41,777 nt of DNA from assembly GCA_900768705.1 (NCBI GenBank), contig CAAGEB010000035.1, positions 1-41,777 on the forward strand. Reading direction: 5' to 3'. The number at the start of each line of letters is the position of its first letter. Position 1 is the first letter of the stretch. Shown piece after piece: positions 31,723-39,412 of this stretch. Source of the DNA: Oscillospiraceae bacterium (lineage in GTDB: Bacteria; Bacillota; Clostridia; Oscillospirales; Ruminococcaceae). The position numbers and the translations under genes were made by a program. Under the pieces are notes generated by a model that made no database searches, was not told the origin of the DNA, and was given only the letters and a program-made list of their open reading frames with translations.

Positions 31723-34104
31723 ATGATGATGTGTTCAAGATGTAAAAAGCGTCCCGCAGTAATGTTCATTTCTTCAATGAATGCCGGCGGAGAACGCAGG
31801 AACGAGGGGCTTTGTCTCCAGTGTGCAAAGGAGCTTGGTCTTCCTCAGGTAAGCGACTATCTGAAGCAGATGGGTATTTCCGAGGAAGATTTTGAAAACG
31901 CCTGTGATACGGTTTTTGATGAAAACGGAAATCTGGATACGGATTTGCTGAAAAAACTGGGTATGAGCGACGATATGTTCCCGGATTCGGATGACGCAGA
32001 CGATGCGGAGGAAGCCGACGGAGAGCTGCCCAAGGATGACTTCTTTGAACGGGGCGGAGCGGGAACCGTGCCGAATTTCCTGAAAAACCTTTTTGGAGGT
32101 TCGGACAAAAAGCCCGATGAAGGCAAGTCCGGCGAGGATAGCTCCACTGACAAGAAAACCCGAAAAAAATCCGAAAAAACCGACAAGAAGCGCAAGTGTC
32201 TGGAAACCTTCTGCACCAATCTTACCCGTCGTGCAAAAGAGGGTAAAATTGACGCAATTATCGGAAGGGAAAAGGAGATTTACCGTGTTTTGCAGATACT
32301 TTCCCGCAGAACCAAGAACAACCCCTGCCTTATCGGTGAGCCGGGCGTAGGAAAAACCGCTATTGCCGAGGGCATTGCGCTGAAGCTTGCCAGCGGAGAT
32401 GTACCTTTCAGACTTCAAGGCAAGGAGCTGTACCTGCTGGATCTTACCGCACTGGTTGCCGGAACCCAGTTCAGAGGGCAGTTTGAAAGCCGTGTAAAGA
32501 ACCTGATTGACGAAGTGAAGAACGCCGGAAATGTAATGCTGTTCGTGGACGAGGTGCATAATCTTGTGGGAACGGGCGGAGATTCCGACGGCTCAATGAA
32601 CGCTGCCAATATTTTCAAGCCCGCACTTTCAAGAGGCGAGCTGCAGGTTATCGGCGCCACAACTTTTTCGGAATACAGAAAGCACATTGAAAAGGACAGC
32701 GCATTGGAGCGCCGTTTCCAGCCCGTTACCGTAAACGAGCCTACCGTGGAGGAAACCATAACTCTTCTCGGAGGAATAAAGCATTACTACGAGGAACACC
32801 ACAAGGTTCATGTTTCGGAGGAAATTGCAAAGCTCTGTGCGGTGCTGTCGGAAAGATATATCAATGACAGATTTCTGCCGGACAAGGCAATTGATTTGCT
32901 GGACGAATCCTGCGCCTGCGCATCTCTGGAAAACGAGTGCATCACCGAGTATGAAAAAACCAAGGCAGAGCTGGAAAGGCTTAAGTCCGAAGAAAGCGAG
33001 CTTGCGGAGGAAACTGAGAATATCGACTATGAGCGCCGCGCGGAGCTTAAAACGCTGATTGCCCAGAATGAGAGCAGAATAGGCGAGCTTAAGGAAAAGG
33101 CGGAGAATGTGGAAGTCACCGTCGAGGATCTTTCCAAGGTAATCGAGCTGTGGACGGGAATTCCCGCAAGCAAAATCAAGGAAACCGAGTTCAAGAGAAT
33201 GTCCTCTCTGGAGGATAATCTGAAAAAGAAGGTTATCGGTCAGGACGAAGCCTGCGAGCTGGTGGCGAAGGCAATCAAGAGAAGCCGTGTCCGCCTGTCA
33301 GACCGCCGCAGACCTGCAAGCTTTATTTTCGTAGGACCAACGGGAGTGGGTAAAACCGAGCTTGTCAAGGTGCTTGCCAATGAGATGTTCGACACGGTTG
33401 ACCCGCTTATCAGGCTGGATATGTCGGAATATATGGAGAAGCACAGCGTGGCAAAGATTATCGGTTCTCCTCCCGGATATGTGGGCTATGACGAGGCGGG
33501 ACAGCTTACCGAGCGGGTTCGCAGAAAGCCCTATTCGGTTATCCTCTTTGATGAGATTGAAAAGGCTCACCCTGATGTTATGAACATCCTTTTGCAAATT
33601 CTGGACGAGGGAAAAATCACCGATTCCCACGGACGGAATGTAAGCTTTGAGAACACGATTATTGCAATGACCTCAAATGCGGGTTCTTCCACGGGAATAA
33701 ACGGCATAGGCTTTTCCAAAACCGAAGGCGATATGACCAGAGAACGGGCAATGAACGGTCTGCGGGAATTCCTGCGACCCGAATTTCTGGCAAGAGTGGA
33801 TGAAATTGTTGTGTTCAATCCCCTTTCCGAGGACGCTTATGCAAAGATTGCCGCACTTAACCTTGAGGAGCTTCGTTCTCCGCTTTCCGAAAAGAAGCTG
33901 GGGCTTAACATTGCCGACGAGGTTTACGCTGCTGTGGCGAAGAAAGCCTACGGCGGAAAATTCGGCGGCAGAGATATACGCCGTGTTATCCGTGAGCAGA
34001 TTGAGGATAAAATTGCCGAGCTTCTTATTGACAACAGCGAAAGGGATTTGAAGTCCGTTGATATTACGGCTAAGGACGGAGAGATTTCCGTGGCGGTGAA
34101 CTGA
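31723..34104 (+). CDS. ClpE-like AAA+ ATPase with N-terminal zinc finger
   Basis: The 793-residue protein has two AAA+ modules of the ClpC/ClpE class. The N-terminus is a zinc finger (CSRCKKRP, then CLQCAKELG) as in ClpE, followed by about 100 acidic, low-complexity residues. AAA-1 has Walker A GEPGVGKT (about residue 206) and Walker B MLFVDEVHNL. A coiled-coil M region covers about 405-470. AAA-2 has GPTGVGKTE and the Walker B ILFDEIEKAHPD. There is no Clp-N repeat domain. Such proteins unfold substrates for ClpP or rescue aggregates. I see no obvious ClpP-docking loop, so protease partnership is uncertain. The stop overlaps the next start (TGATG), implying coupling. Confidence 0.9.
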   Translation: MMMCSRCKKRPAVMFISSMNAGGERRNEGLCLQCAKELGLPQVSDYLKQMGISEEDFENACDTVFDENGNLDTDLLKKLGMSDDMFPDSDDADDAEEADGELPKDDFFERGGAGTVPNFLKNLFGGSDKKPDEGKSGEDSSTDKKTRKKSEKTDKKRKCLETFCTNLTRRAKEGKIDAIIGREKEIYRVLQILSRRTKNNPCLIGEPGVGKTAIAEGIALKLASGDVPFRLQGKELYLLDLTALVAGTQFRGQFESRVKNLIDEVKNAGNVMLFVDEVHNLVGTGGDSDGSMNAANIFKPALSRGELQVIGATTFSEYRKHIEKDSALERRFQPVTVNEPTVEETITLLGGIKHYYEEHHKVHVSEEIAKLCAVLSERYINDRFLPDKAIDLLDESCACASLENECITEYEKTKAELERLKSEESELAEETENIDYERRAELKTLIAQNESRIGELKEKAENVEVTVEDLSKVIELWTGIPASKIKETEFKRMSSLEDNLKKKVIGQDEACELVAKAIKRSRVRLSDRRRPASFIFVGPTGVGKTELVKVLANEMFDTVDPLIRLDMSEYMEKHSVAKIIGSPPGYVGYDEAGQLTERVRRKPYSVILFDEIEKAHPDVMNILLQILDEGKITDSHGRNVSFENTIIAMTSNAGSSTGINGIGFSKTEGDMTRERAMNGLREFLRPEFLARVDEIVVFNPLSEDAYAKIAALNLEELRSPLSEKKLGLNIADEVYAAVAKKAYGGKFGGRDIRRVIREQIEDKIAELLIDNSERDLKSVDITAKDGEISVAVN

Positions 34105-34811
34105 TGAGCGTTGTGCTGATAACCGGCGGTACGGGTGCTATCGGAGAAGCAATTTCCAGGGAATTTGCGAAAACCGAGGATGTGATTTTCACATACGGTT
34201 CCAACGAGGAAAAAGCCCTGCTGCTAAAGGAAGAGCTTCACTGCTGCGCTTTGCGTATGAATACTGCGGACAGGGAATCTGTAAACTGCGGCGTGGACAA
34301 AGTGTTTCGGGAATACGGTCATATTGATGTACTCGTAAACAATGCGGGAATTGCATTGATAAAGCCTTTCCTTGATACGGAGTACGAGGATTGGCGGCGG
34401 ATTATGGATGTGGATCTGGACGGCTGCTTCAATGTCACAAAAGCTGTTGTGCCGGGGATGGTTTACCGGAAAAAGGGAGCTATAGTTAATATATCCTCCG
34501 TCTGGGGGGTGCAGGGTGCTTCCTGCGAGGTGGCTTATTCTGCGGCAAAAGCGGGAGTTATCGGCTTTACAAAGGCTCTTGCAAAGGAGCTGGGTCCGTC
34601 GGAAATCAGGGTAAATGCCATTGCCCCCGGAGTGATTGACAGCCCTATGAACAGCAGTCATCTTTCCGATGAGGAGCTGGAGGAGCTTTGCGGGGAAACT
34701 CCCTTGGGACGGTTGGGACGACCCGAAGAAGTAGCGTCCGCAGTGCGTTTTCTGGCAGAAAATCAATTTATCACGGGGCAGGTGTTGGGCGTTGATGGTG
34801 GTTTTTATTAA
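34104..34811 (+). CDS. Short-chain dehydrogenase/reductase, FabG-like
   Basis: The 235-residue protein is a classical SDR. The nucleotide-binding motif is TGGTGAIGEA near residue 7, the NNAG motif is VLVNNAGIAL, and the catalytic Ser (NISSVWG) and YSAAK are intact, with the family C-terminus VLGVDGGFY. It resembles 3-oxoacyl-ACP reductase, but with no fatty-acid genes nearby its substrate cannot be fixed. Its ATG overlaps the stop of the AAA+ gene by one base, an unusual pairing that may simply reflect operon packing. Confidence 0.9.
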   Translation: MSVVLITGGTGAIGEAISREFAKTEDVIFTYGSNEEKALLLKEELHCCALRMNTADRESVNCGVDKVFREYGHIDVLVNNAGIALIKPFLDTEYEDWRRIMDVDLDGCFNVTKAVVPGMVYRKKGAIVNISSVWGVQGASCEVAYSAAKAGVIGFTKALAKELGPSEIRVNAIAPGVIDSPMNSSHLSDEELEELCGETPLGRLGRPEEVASAVRFLAENQFITGQVLGVDGGFY

Positions 34812-34885
34812 TTGCCGCCGTCAAATTGCACAAATATTTTTTGAATAAACAACAAAAAATTGTACCGAAATATACGGGTAAATTG

Positions 34886-34914
34886 TTGAATTTTTTCGGA
34901 AAATAATGTATAAT
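34886..34914 (+). promoter_or_regulatory. Promoter of the oadG-oadB operon
   Basis: TTGAAT (34886-34891) and TATAAT (34909-34914) are 17 bases apart within an AT-rich region, about 50 bases upstream of the OadG-like start. Confidence 0.75.
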
Positions 34915-34966
34915 CTATATTGATTAAATGTGCTCGTGTGTTATGAGCAAAAGAAGGAGAAGTTAA

Positions 34967-35473
34967 ATGAACGGTTTGCAATTTTTATTGTCTCAGGCAA
35001 CCTCTGAGACTGTAATTGACAGGCTGCAGAATTACACGGAAAGTGGCTCGCAGACTGTTGCACAGCAGCAGCTCTCCGACCCGGATTACTGGGGTACGGT
35101 GGGAATAATTGCGCTCACGGGAATTCTTGTGGTATTCCTTATCCTCGCAATCCTGATATTCTTTTTCTGGCTGCTGGGAACCATATTCAAAACTGTGGAT
35201 AAGAGTAAGAAAAAGAAAGCTGCCGCTAAAGCTGAGGCTGCAAAGAAAGAACAGATTACACAGGCACCCGTACAGAATTCTGCCCCCAAAGAGGCAGAAG
35301 ATGAGGTAAGTGCCGATGATGAAATTGCAGCGGTAATTGCCGCCGCAATCGCCGCTTATGCCGAGGACGAAGGCACGGCTTACACGATTAAGAGCATTAA
35401 GAAGCACAAGAGCCGTGTTCGTTCTGCGTGGAGCATTGCAGGACTTAACGAAAATATGCGTGGCTTTAATTAA
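34967..35473 (+). CDS. OadG-like gamma subunit of Na+-translocating decarboxylase
   Basis: The 168-residue protein has one transmembrane helix (about residues 47-72, IIALTGILVVFLILAILIFF), followed by a Lys/Ala-rich stretch and a Pro/Gln linker. Its helical C-terminus includes ADDEIAAVIAAAIAAYAEDE, typical of OadG/MmdD-type gamma subunits, which assemble and stabilise the complex. It precedes the beta subunit gene by 21 bases. AGGAGA lies upstream of the ATG. The N-terminal 40 residues are polar and probably face outside. Confidence 0.85.
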   Translation: MNGLQFLLSQATSETVIDRLQNYTESGSQTVAQQQLSDPDYWGTVGIIALTGILVVFLILAILIFFFWLLGTIFKTVDKSKKKKAAAKAEAAKKEQITQAPVQNSAPKEAEDEVSADDEIAAVIAAAIAAYAEDEGTAYTIKSIKKHKSRVRSAWSIAGLNENMRGFN

Positions 35474-35494
35474 AGACTGAGAGGAAAAAGGAAA

Positions 35495-36754
35495 ATGGAG
35501 ATATTTCAAAGTACATTCCAGGGTTTGGTGGACGGCTCCGGATTTATGGGACTTGGAATTACGAACATCGTAATGATTTTGCTGTCGTTTTTCCTGTTCT
35601 ATCTTGCAATTGTAAAGCAGTACGAGCCTCTGCTGATGCTTCCTATTGCGTTCGGTATGCTGCTTACCAATCTGCCTTTCACAGGGTTGTATCACCCCGA
35701 GCTGTGGAATCCGGCGACCAATCCGTATTTTGCTCCCGAGTATGTTGAAGAGGGCGCAAATATATTCGTGAATTTCACCAAGGAAACCAGTTTGGATTAC
35801 GGCAGGGTGCTTCATGAGGGCGGACTTCTTGATATGCTGTATCTCGGCGTTAAGCTGCAGATTTATCCGCCGATTATCTTCCTCGGCATCGGCTGTATGA
35901 CCGACTTTGGTCCGCTGATTGCAAACCCCAAGAGCTTCCTGCTGGGAGCTGCCGCACAGGGCGGTATCTTCTTCACCTTCCTTGGTGCCTGCCTGCTGAA
36001 CCTTACAGGTATTGCGGACTTTACGCTCAAGGAAGCTGCTTCCATCGCAATTATCGGCGGTGCGGACGGTCCTACGGCTATTTACCTCACATCAAAGCTT
36101 GCACCTCAGCTACTCGGATCAATAGCGGTTGCAGCCTACTCTTATATGGCGTTGGTTCCCGTAATTCAGCCTCCCATTATGCATGCGCTTACCACCGAAA
36201 AGGAACGCTCTGTCAAGATGGGTCAGCTGCGTGAGGTTTCCAAGGTTGAAAAGGTTGTATTCCCGATTGCGGTTACTGTTATCGTTTCGCTTATCGTTCC
36301 TTCCGCCGCTCCTCTGGTAGGTATCCTGATGTTCGGCAACCTGATGAAGGAATCAGGCGTCTGCGACAGACTGGTAAAGACCGCTCAGAACGAGCTGATG
36401 AACATTATCACCATATTCTTGGGAATTACGGTAGGTGCAACAGCCGTTGCGGAAAACTTCCTCAGCTTCAAGACGCTGTTCATTATTGCACTGGGACTTA
36501 TCGCATTCTGCGTCGGAACTGCCTGCGGCATACTGCTGGGCAAGCTGATGTATCTTATTTCCGGCAAGAAAATCAATCCGCTTATCGGTTCTGCGGGCGT
36601 TTCTGCGGTTCCTATGGCGGCTCGTGTATCACAGAAAGAAGGCGCAAAGACAAATCCGTCCAACTTCCTTCTTATGCACGCTATGGGTCCGAATGTGGCA
36701 GGCGTTATCGGTTCTGCGGTTGCAGCCGGCGTTTTGCTGACGGTTCTGGGATAA
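35495..36754 (+). CDS. Sodium-translocating decarboxylase beta subunit (OadB family)
   Basis: The 419-residue polytopic protein shows the OadB core, including IGGADGPTAIYLTSKLAP with the Asp implicated in Na+ passage, plus conserved helices such as LILMFGNLMKESG-type segments and the C-terminal AMGPNVAGVIGSAVAAG. It couples decarboxylation of a carboxybiotin intermediate to Na+ export. The carboxyltransferase (alpha) and biotin-carrier genes are not in this window, so the acid substrate (oxaloacetate, methylmalonyl-CoA or glutaconyl-CoA) cannot be named. A hairpin terminator follows directly. Confidence 0.93.
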   Translation: MEIFQSTFQGLVDGSGFMGLGITNIVMILLSFFLFYLAIVKQYEPLLMLPIAFGMLLTNLPFTGLYHPELWNPATNPYFAPEYVEEGANIFVNFTKETSLDYGRVLHEGGLLDMLYLGVKLQIYPPIIFLGIGCMTDFGPLIANPKSFLLGAAAQGGIFFTFLGACLLNLTGIADFTLKEAASIAIIGGADGPTAIYLTSKLAPQLLGSIAVAAYSYMALVPVIQPPIMHALTTEKERSVKMGQLREVSKVEKVVFPIAVTVIVSLIVPSAAPLVGILMFGNLMKESGVCDRLVKTAQNELMNIITIFLGITVGATAVAENFLSFKTLFIIALGLIAFCVGTACGILLGKLMYLISGKKINPLIGSAGVSAVPMAARVSQKEGAKTNPSNFLLMHAMGPNVAGVIGSAVAAGVLLTVLG

Positions 36755-36762
36755 ATATAATA

Positions 36763-36790
36763 AAAGGCAAGAGGGTGACTTCTTGCCTTT
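36763..36790 (+). terminator. Terminator after oadB
   Basis: AAAGGCAAGA (36763-36772) pairs with TCTTGCCTTT (36781-36790) around an 8-base loop, 9 bases after the oadB stop; ACTTTATT follows. Confidence 0.8.
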
Positions 36791-36811
36791 ACTTTATTGA
36801 AAGGAGCTTTT

Positions 36812-37444
36812 ATGTCAGGAACAATCAAGGTAAAGGGTGTCGGAACAGCAAAAACGAAGCCCGACTATGTAGAGGTAATGCTCAATCTGAGCGGCAAAAA
36901 TGCAGATTATGCTGCCGCCGTCAATCAGGCAAATGAAAAAATCGAAAAGCTGAAAGATGCAATTAGCAAAGTGGGTTATGATAAGGACGATCTGAAAACG
37001 CTGAATTTCAGTGCAAATACCAACTATGAATACGAGCATGGTAAACAGCAATTAAAGGGTTATATCTGCAAATACAGGCTGAAGCTTGGTTTTGATTTCA
37101 CTGCCGAAGCCCTTGCGAAAACACTAACTGCTATAGCCAACAGCGGTGCTGACGCAGAATTTTCCGTTGGATTTTCGGTAAAAGAACCGGAAAAGGTTGC
37201 GGAGGAGCTGCTTATTTCGGCAGCCGAAAATGCCAGACAAAAAGCCGATATTCTTTGCAAAGCCTCGGGGAAAACGCTGGGCGAGCTGGTTTCCGTTGAT
37301 TATGACTGGGGTGAAATAAAGATGTATTCTGAAAGTAATTACGCACTTGCAGCGGCTCCCAGAGCGATGGATATGGCTCCGGAATTTACTCCCGATGACA
37401 TTAATTCAAGCGACACTGTGACTTTTGTCTGGACTATAATCTGA
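36812..37444 (+). CDS. SIMPL-domain (DUF541) protein
   Basis: The 210-residue protein matches the SIMPL/DUF541 fold: opening TIKVKGVGTAKTKPDYVEV, a central ANEKIEKLKDAISKVGY helix, and KADILCKASGKTLGELVSVDY near residue 165. Many family members are secreted, but this one has no signal peptide or membrane segment, so it should be cytoplasmic. Function is unknown; homologues have been tied to stress responses. The start is ATG 36812 with AAAGGAGC upstream; a TTG five codons earlier is less likely. It is a single gene between terminators. Confidence 0.85.
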   Translation: MSGTIKVKGVGTAKTKPDYVEVMLNLSGKNADYAAAVNQANEKIEKLKDAISKVGYDKDDLKTLNFSANTNYEYEHGKQQLKGYICKYRLKLGFDFTAEALAKTLTAIANSGADAEFSVGFSVKEPEKVAEELLISAAENARQKADILCKASGKTLGELVSVDYDWGEIKMYSESNYALAAAPRAMDMAPEFTPDDINSSDTVTFVWTII

Positions 37445-37463
37445 AGCGGCGTGACGCCCCCGA

Positions 37464-37495
37464 TTTGTTGAGACGGCTTTAGCCGTCGAGACAAA
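37464..37495 (+). terminator. Hairpin after the SIMPL gene
   Basis: GACGGC (37472-37477) and GCCGTC (37482-37487) form the stem around TTTA, extended by outer TTTGT/ACAAA arms (37464-37468 and 37491-37495). It starts 19 bases after the stop. The tract behind it is A/G-rich, so termination strength is doubtful. Confidence 0.55.
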
Positions 37496-37596
37496 CAAAA
37501 GGGGGGAAAAACGGTGTTTTCCCCCAAAAGGTGTGGTGAGAAGAGGGCAAGCACAAACAACAAGGCTTTAAGTTAATGACAAGCCCTTGCCTGTAA

Positions 37597-38110
37597 GGTA
37601 ATAAGTTTGTTCTTTGCCGTGGACACCCACCCCTACCTGTGTGACCGCCTTTAATGCGCAGCGTCGTGCTGCGCTCGGGCGGTCACCGTGCAACATCGTG
37701 TTGCCCTCCCTCAAGGGAGGGGAACTAGAGGGGTACAGCCTGTTGCCCTATGTTGCGGCGCATCCGTGCCCCAGTTGCCCTTTATTGTGCGACATCGTGT
37801 CGCACTTTTGGGGCAACTGCGCAACATCCTGTTTGCGCCTCTTAACCCGGTTGGGGGCTTCGCCCCCACCCCCCCGAAAGGGTGAAATCAATCCCTCTGT
37901 ACAGACCAGAATTGGCTTTTCGCTTCCTTTTGACTTCAAAAGGGCAGCAAGCCGCTTTTTCCCAACGGTGCTTTGCAATGTGGATTGGTCTGTGGCTGTA
38001 AGGGCAGCGTAACGCTGCGGGTAATTCCCAACGGTACATTGAAAAATAGATTAGTCTGTGCCTGTAAGGTAATAAGTTTGTTCTTTTCCACCCCTATCCC
38101 CCGAAGCTCT
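37597..38110 (+). repeat. Interspersed GC-rich repeat, copy 3 (longest, hairpin-rich)
   Basis: This non-coding stretch carries two copies of CTGTAAGGTAATAAGTTTGT (about 37590 and 38060), the module ACCCCCCCGAAAGGGTGAAA, the TTTGCAATGTGGATTGGTCT module and several perfect hairpins. The hairpins include GTGCGAC/GTCGCAC inside AGTTGCCC/GGGCAACT (37773-37818), and GCGCAGC/GCTGCGC inside GTGACCGCC/GGCGGTCAC (37641-37686). Bases 37741-37838 are identical to the reverse complement of 41680-41777. The short frames here lack ribosome sites and I regard them as non-coding. Confidence 0.8.
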
Positions 38111-38139
38111 TTGCAAAAGGACGGTTTAAGCAAGTTTAA

Positions 38140-38167
38140 TGCCCGAGAGTAATTCCCGGGCAGTTTT
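38140..38167. terminator. Hairpin beyond pyrB
   Basis: TGCCCG (38140-38145) pairs with CGGGCA (38157-38162), followed on the plus strand by GTTTTTG. It lies a few bases past the pyrB stop on the minus strand, where an AT-rich tract also follows, so it probably ends pyrB transcription. Confidence 0.55.
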
Positions 38168-38169
38168 TG

Positions 38170-39252
38170 TTAATGGAGCAGAATTCTTTCATCGCAGTAT
38201 TCGCATACCAGAATATCACCGTATCTGATAAAGCTGTGGGGAAGGTATTTCTCCGTCTGTGTAACACATTTCGGATTAGTACAGCAGACATTGTTCATGA
38301 TTGTTCCGGTGAGAAGAGGGCGGGATTTGGAGCTTTCGGTCATTGTGGTAAGGATAAGTGCCATACGAACATACATTCCGTTGTTTGCCTGACGGAAATA
38401 TGCGGCACGGGGGTCGCTGTCCACATCTACCGCAATTTCGTCCACTCTCGGCAGCGGGTGCATAACAATCATATCCTTACGGGCATATTCCATTTTCGCT
38501 TTGGTAAGGCAGTAAACGCCCTTCTGACGCTGATATTCCTCGTCGCTGGCGAAACGCTCCCGCTGTATTCTGGTCATATACAGCATATCCAGCTTCCCGA
38601 TAACCTCGTCGATGGTTTTAACCTCTGTAAAACTGCTTTTCCTTGATGTGATAATCTCTTTGATATAGGAGGGCAGTGCCAGATCGGGAGTTGAAATGAG
38701 TATAAACTTGTTGTTGGGATAGCAGGAAAGGGCTTTCAGAAGGGAATGTACGGTTCTGCCGTATTTCAGGTCTCCGCAAAGACCAACCGTAAGATTATCC
38801 AGTCTGCCCAGCTCGGATTTCAGAGTAAGCAGGTCGGTGAGGGTCTGGGTGGGGTGAAGATGACCGCCGTCTCCCGCATTGATAACATGGCAGTCGGCGC
38901 ATAAGGCAGCTGCTTTTGCGGAGCCCTCCTGAGAGTGTCTCATAACAAGAATATCGGAGTAGGTGCTTACGATTTTTATGGTGTCCTTGAGATTTTCGCC
39001 TTTTGAAACAGAAGAATTTCCCGGATTGTCAAAGCCGATAATATTTCCGCCCAGTCGAATCATTGCCGCCTGAAAGCTCATCTGAGTACGGGTTGACGGC
39101 TCATAGAACAGGGTAGCCATAATTTTTCCCCTGCATTTTTCTGCATATTCTTCGGGGTTTTGCTTGATTTTTTCTGCCAGATCAATGATTTTGTTCCATT
39201 GAGAAACGCTGTAATCGTCCATATCAATCAGATGATTGAATTGTGTTTCCAC
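38170..39252 (-). CDS. pyrB: Aspartate carbamoyltransferase fused to PyrI-type zinc domain
   Basis: The first 300 or so residues are a catalytic aspartate carbamoyltransferase, which makes carbamoyl-aspartate for pyrimidines. FYEPSTRTQMSF binds carbamoyl phosphate, HLHPTQTLTDLL and MHPLPRVDEI are conserved active-site segments, and RHSQEGSA lies between them. The remaining 55 residues hold a CX4C-X20-CX2C zinc site (CTNPKC, then CEYC), nearly the arrangement of the PyrI zinc domain (CX4C-X23-CX2C), but no PyrI nucleotide-binding domain. GTG 39252 is preferred to the GTG at 39261 because AAGGAAGG is 8 bases upstream of it but abuts the other. It is transcribed divergently from the sugar kinase. 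Confidence 0.92.
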   Translation of the reverse strand: METQFNHLIDMDDYSVSQWNKIIDLAEKIKQNPEEYAEKCRGKIMATLFYEPSTRTQMSFQAAMIRLGGNIIGFDNPGNSSVSKGENLKDTIKIVSTYSDILVMRHSQEGSAKAAALCADCHVINAGDGGHLHPTQTLTDLLTLKSELGRLDNLTVGLCGDLKYGRTVHSLLKALSCYPNNKFILISTPDLALPSYIKEIITSRKSSFTEVKTIDEVIGKLDMLYMTRIQRERFASDEEYQRQKGVYCLTKAKMEYARKDMIVMHPLPRVDEIAVDVDSDPRAAYFRQANNGMYVRMALILTTMTESSKSRPLLTGTIMNNVCCTNPKCVTQTEKYLPHSFIRYGDILVCEYCDERILLH

Positions 39253-39276
39253 GCTGTTCACCTTCCTTTTTTCTAC

Positions 39277-39305
39277 ATTATAACAAATTATCCGGAAAAA
39301 TGCAA
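39277..39305 (-). promoter_or_regulatory. Promoter of pyrB
   Basis: On the minus strand TTGCAT (39300-39305) and TATAAT (39277-39282) are 17 bases apart. Two direct copies of ATTATCCGG (plus strand 39287-39295 and 39309-39317, 22 bases apart) overlap the spacer and the upstream side, suggestive of an operator. Confidence 0.7.
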
Positions 39306-39341
39306 TAGATTATCCGGGGATTTTTAAATCATTTCCAACGC

Positions 39342-39370
39342 TTGACAATCAGAACAAAATGTGCTATAAT
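39342..39370 (+). promoter_or_regulatory. Promoter of the sugar kinase gene
   Basis: TTGACA (39342-39347) and TATAAT (39365-39370) are exactly 17 bases apart, 43 bases upstream of the kinase ATG. Confidence 0.85.
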
Positions 39371-39412
39371 TACTTAGATATGCGTTGTTACATTTCTTTG
39401 GAGTGATAAGGT

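Noticed and set aside
37641..37686. Possible tRNA-like fold
   Set aside because: The nested stems lack a cloverleaf, T-loop and CCA-type acceptor arrangement.
37597..38110. Possible CRISPR array, suggested by repeated modules
   Set aside because: Modules are irregular in spacing, order and length, and no cas gene is in the window.
37614..38133. Short frames in the long repeat after the SIMPL gene
   Set aside because: The sequence is dominated by hairpins and shared repeat modules, and no frame is preserved between copies.
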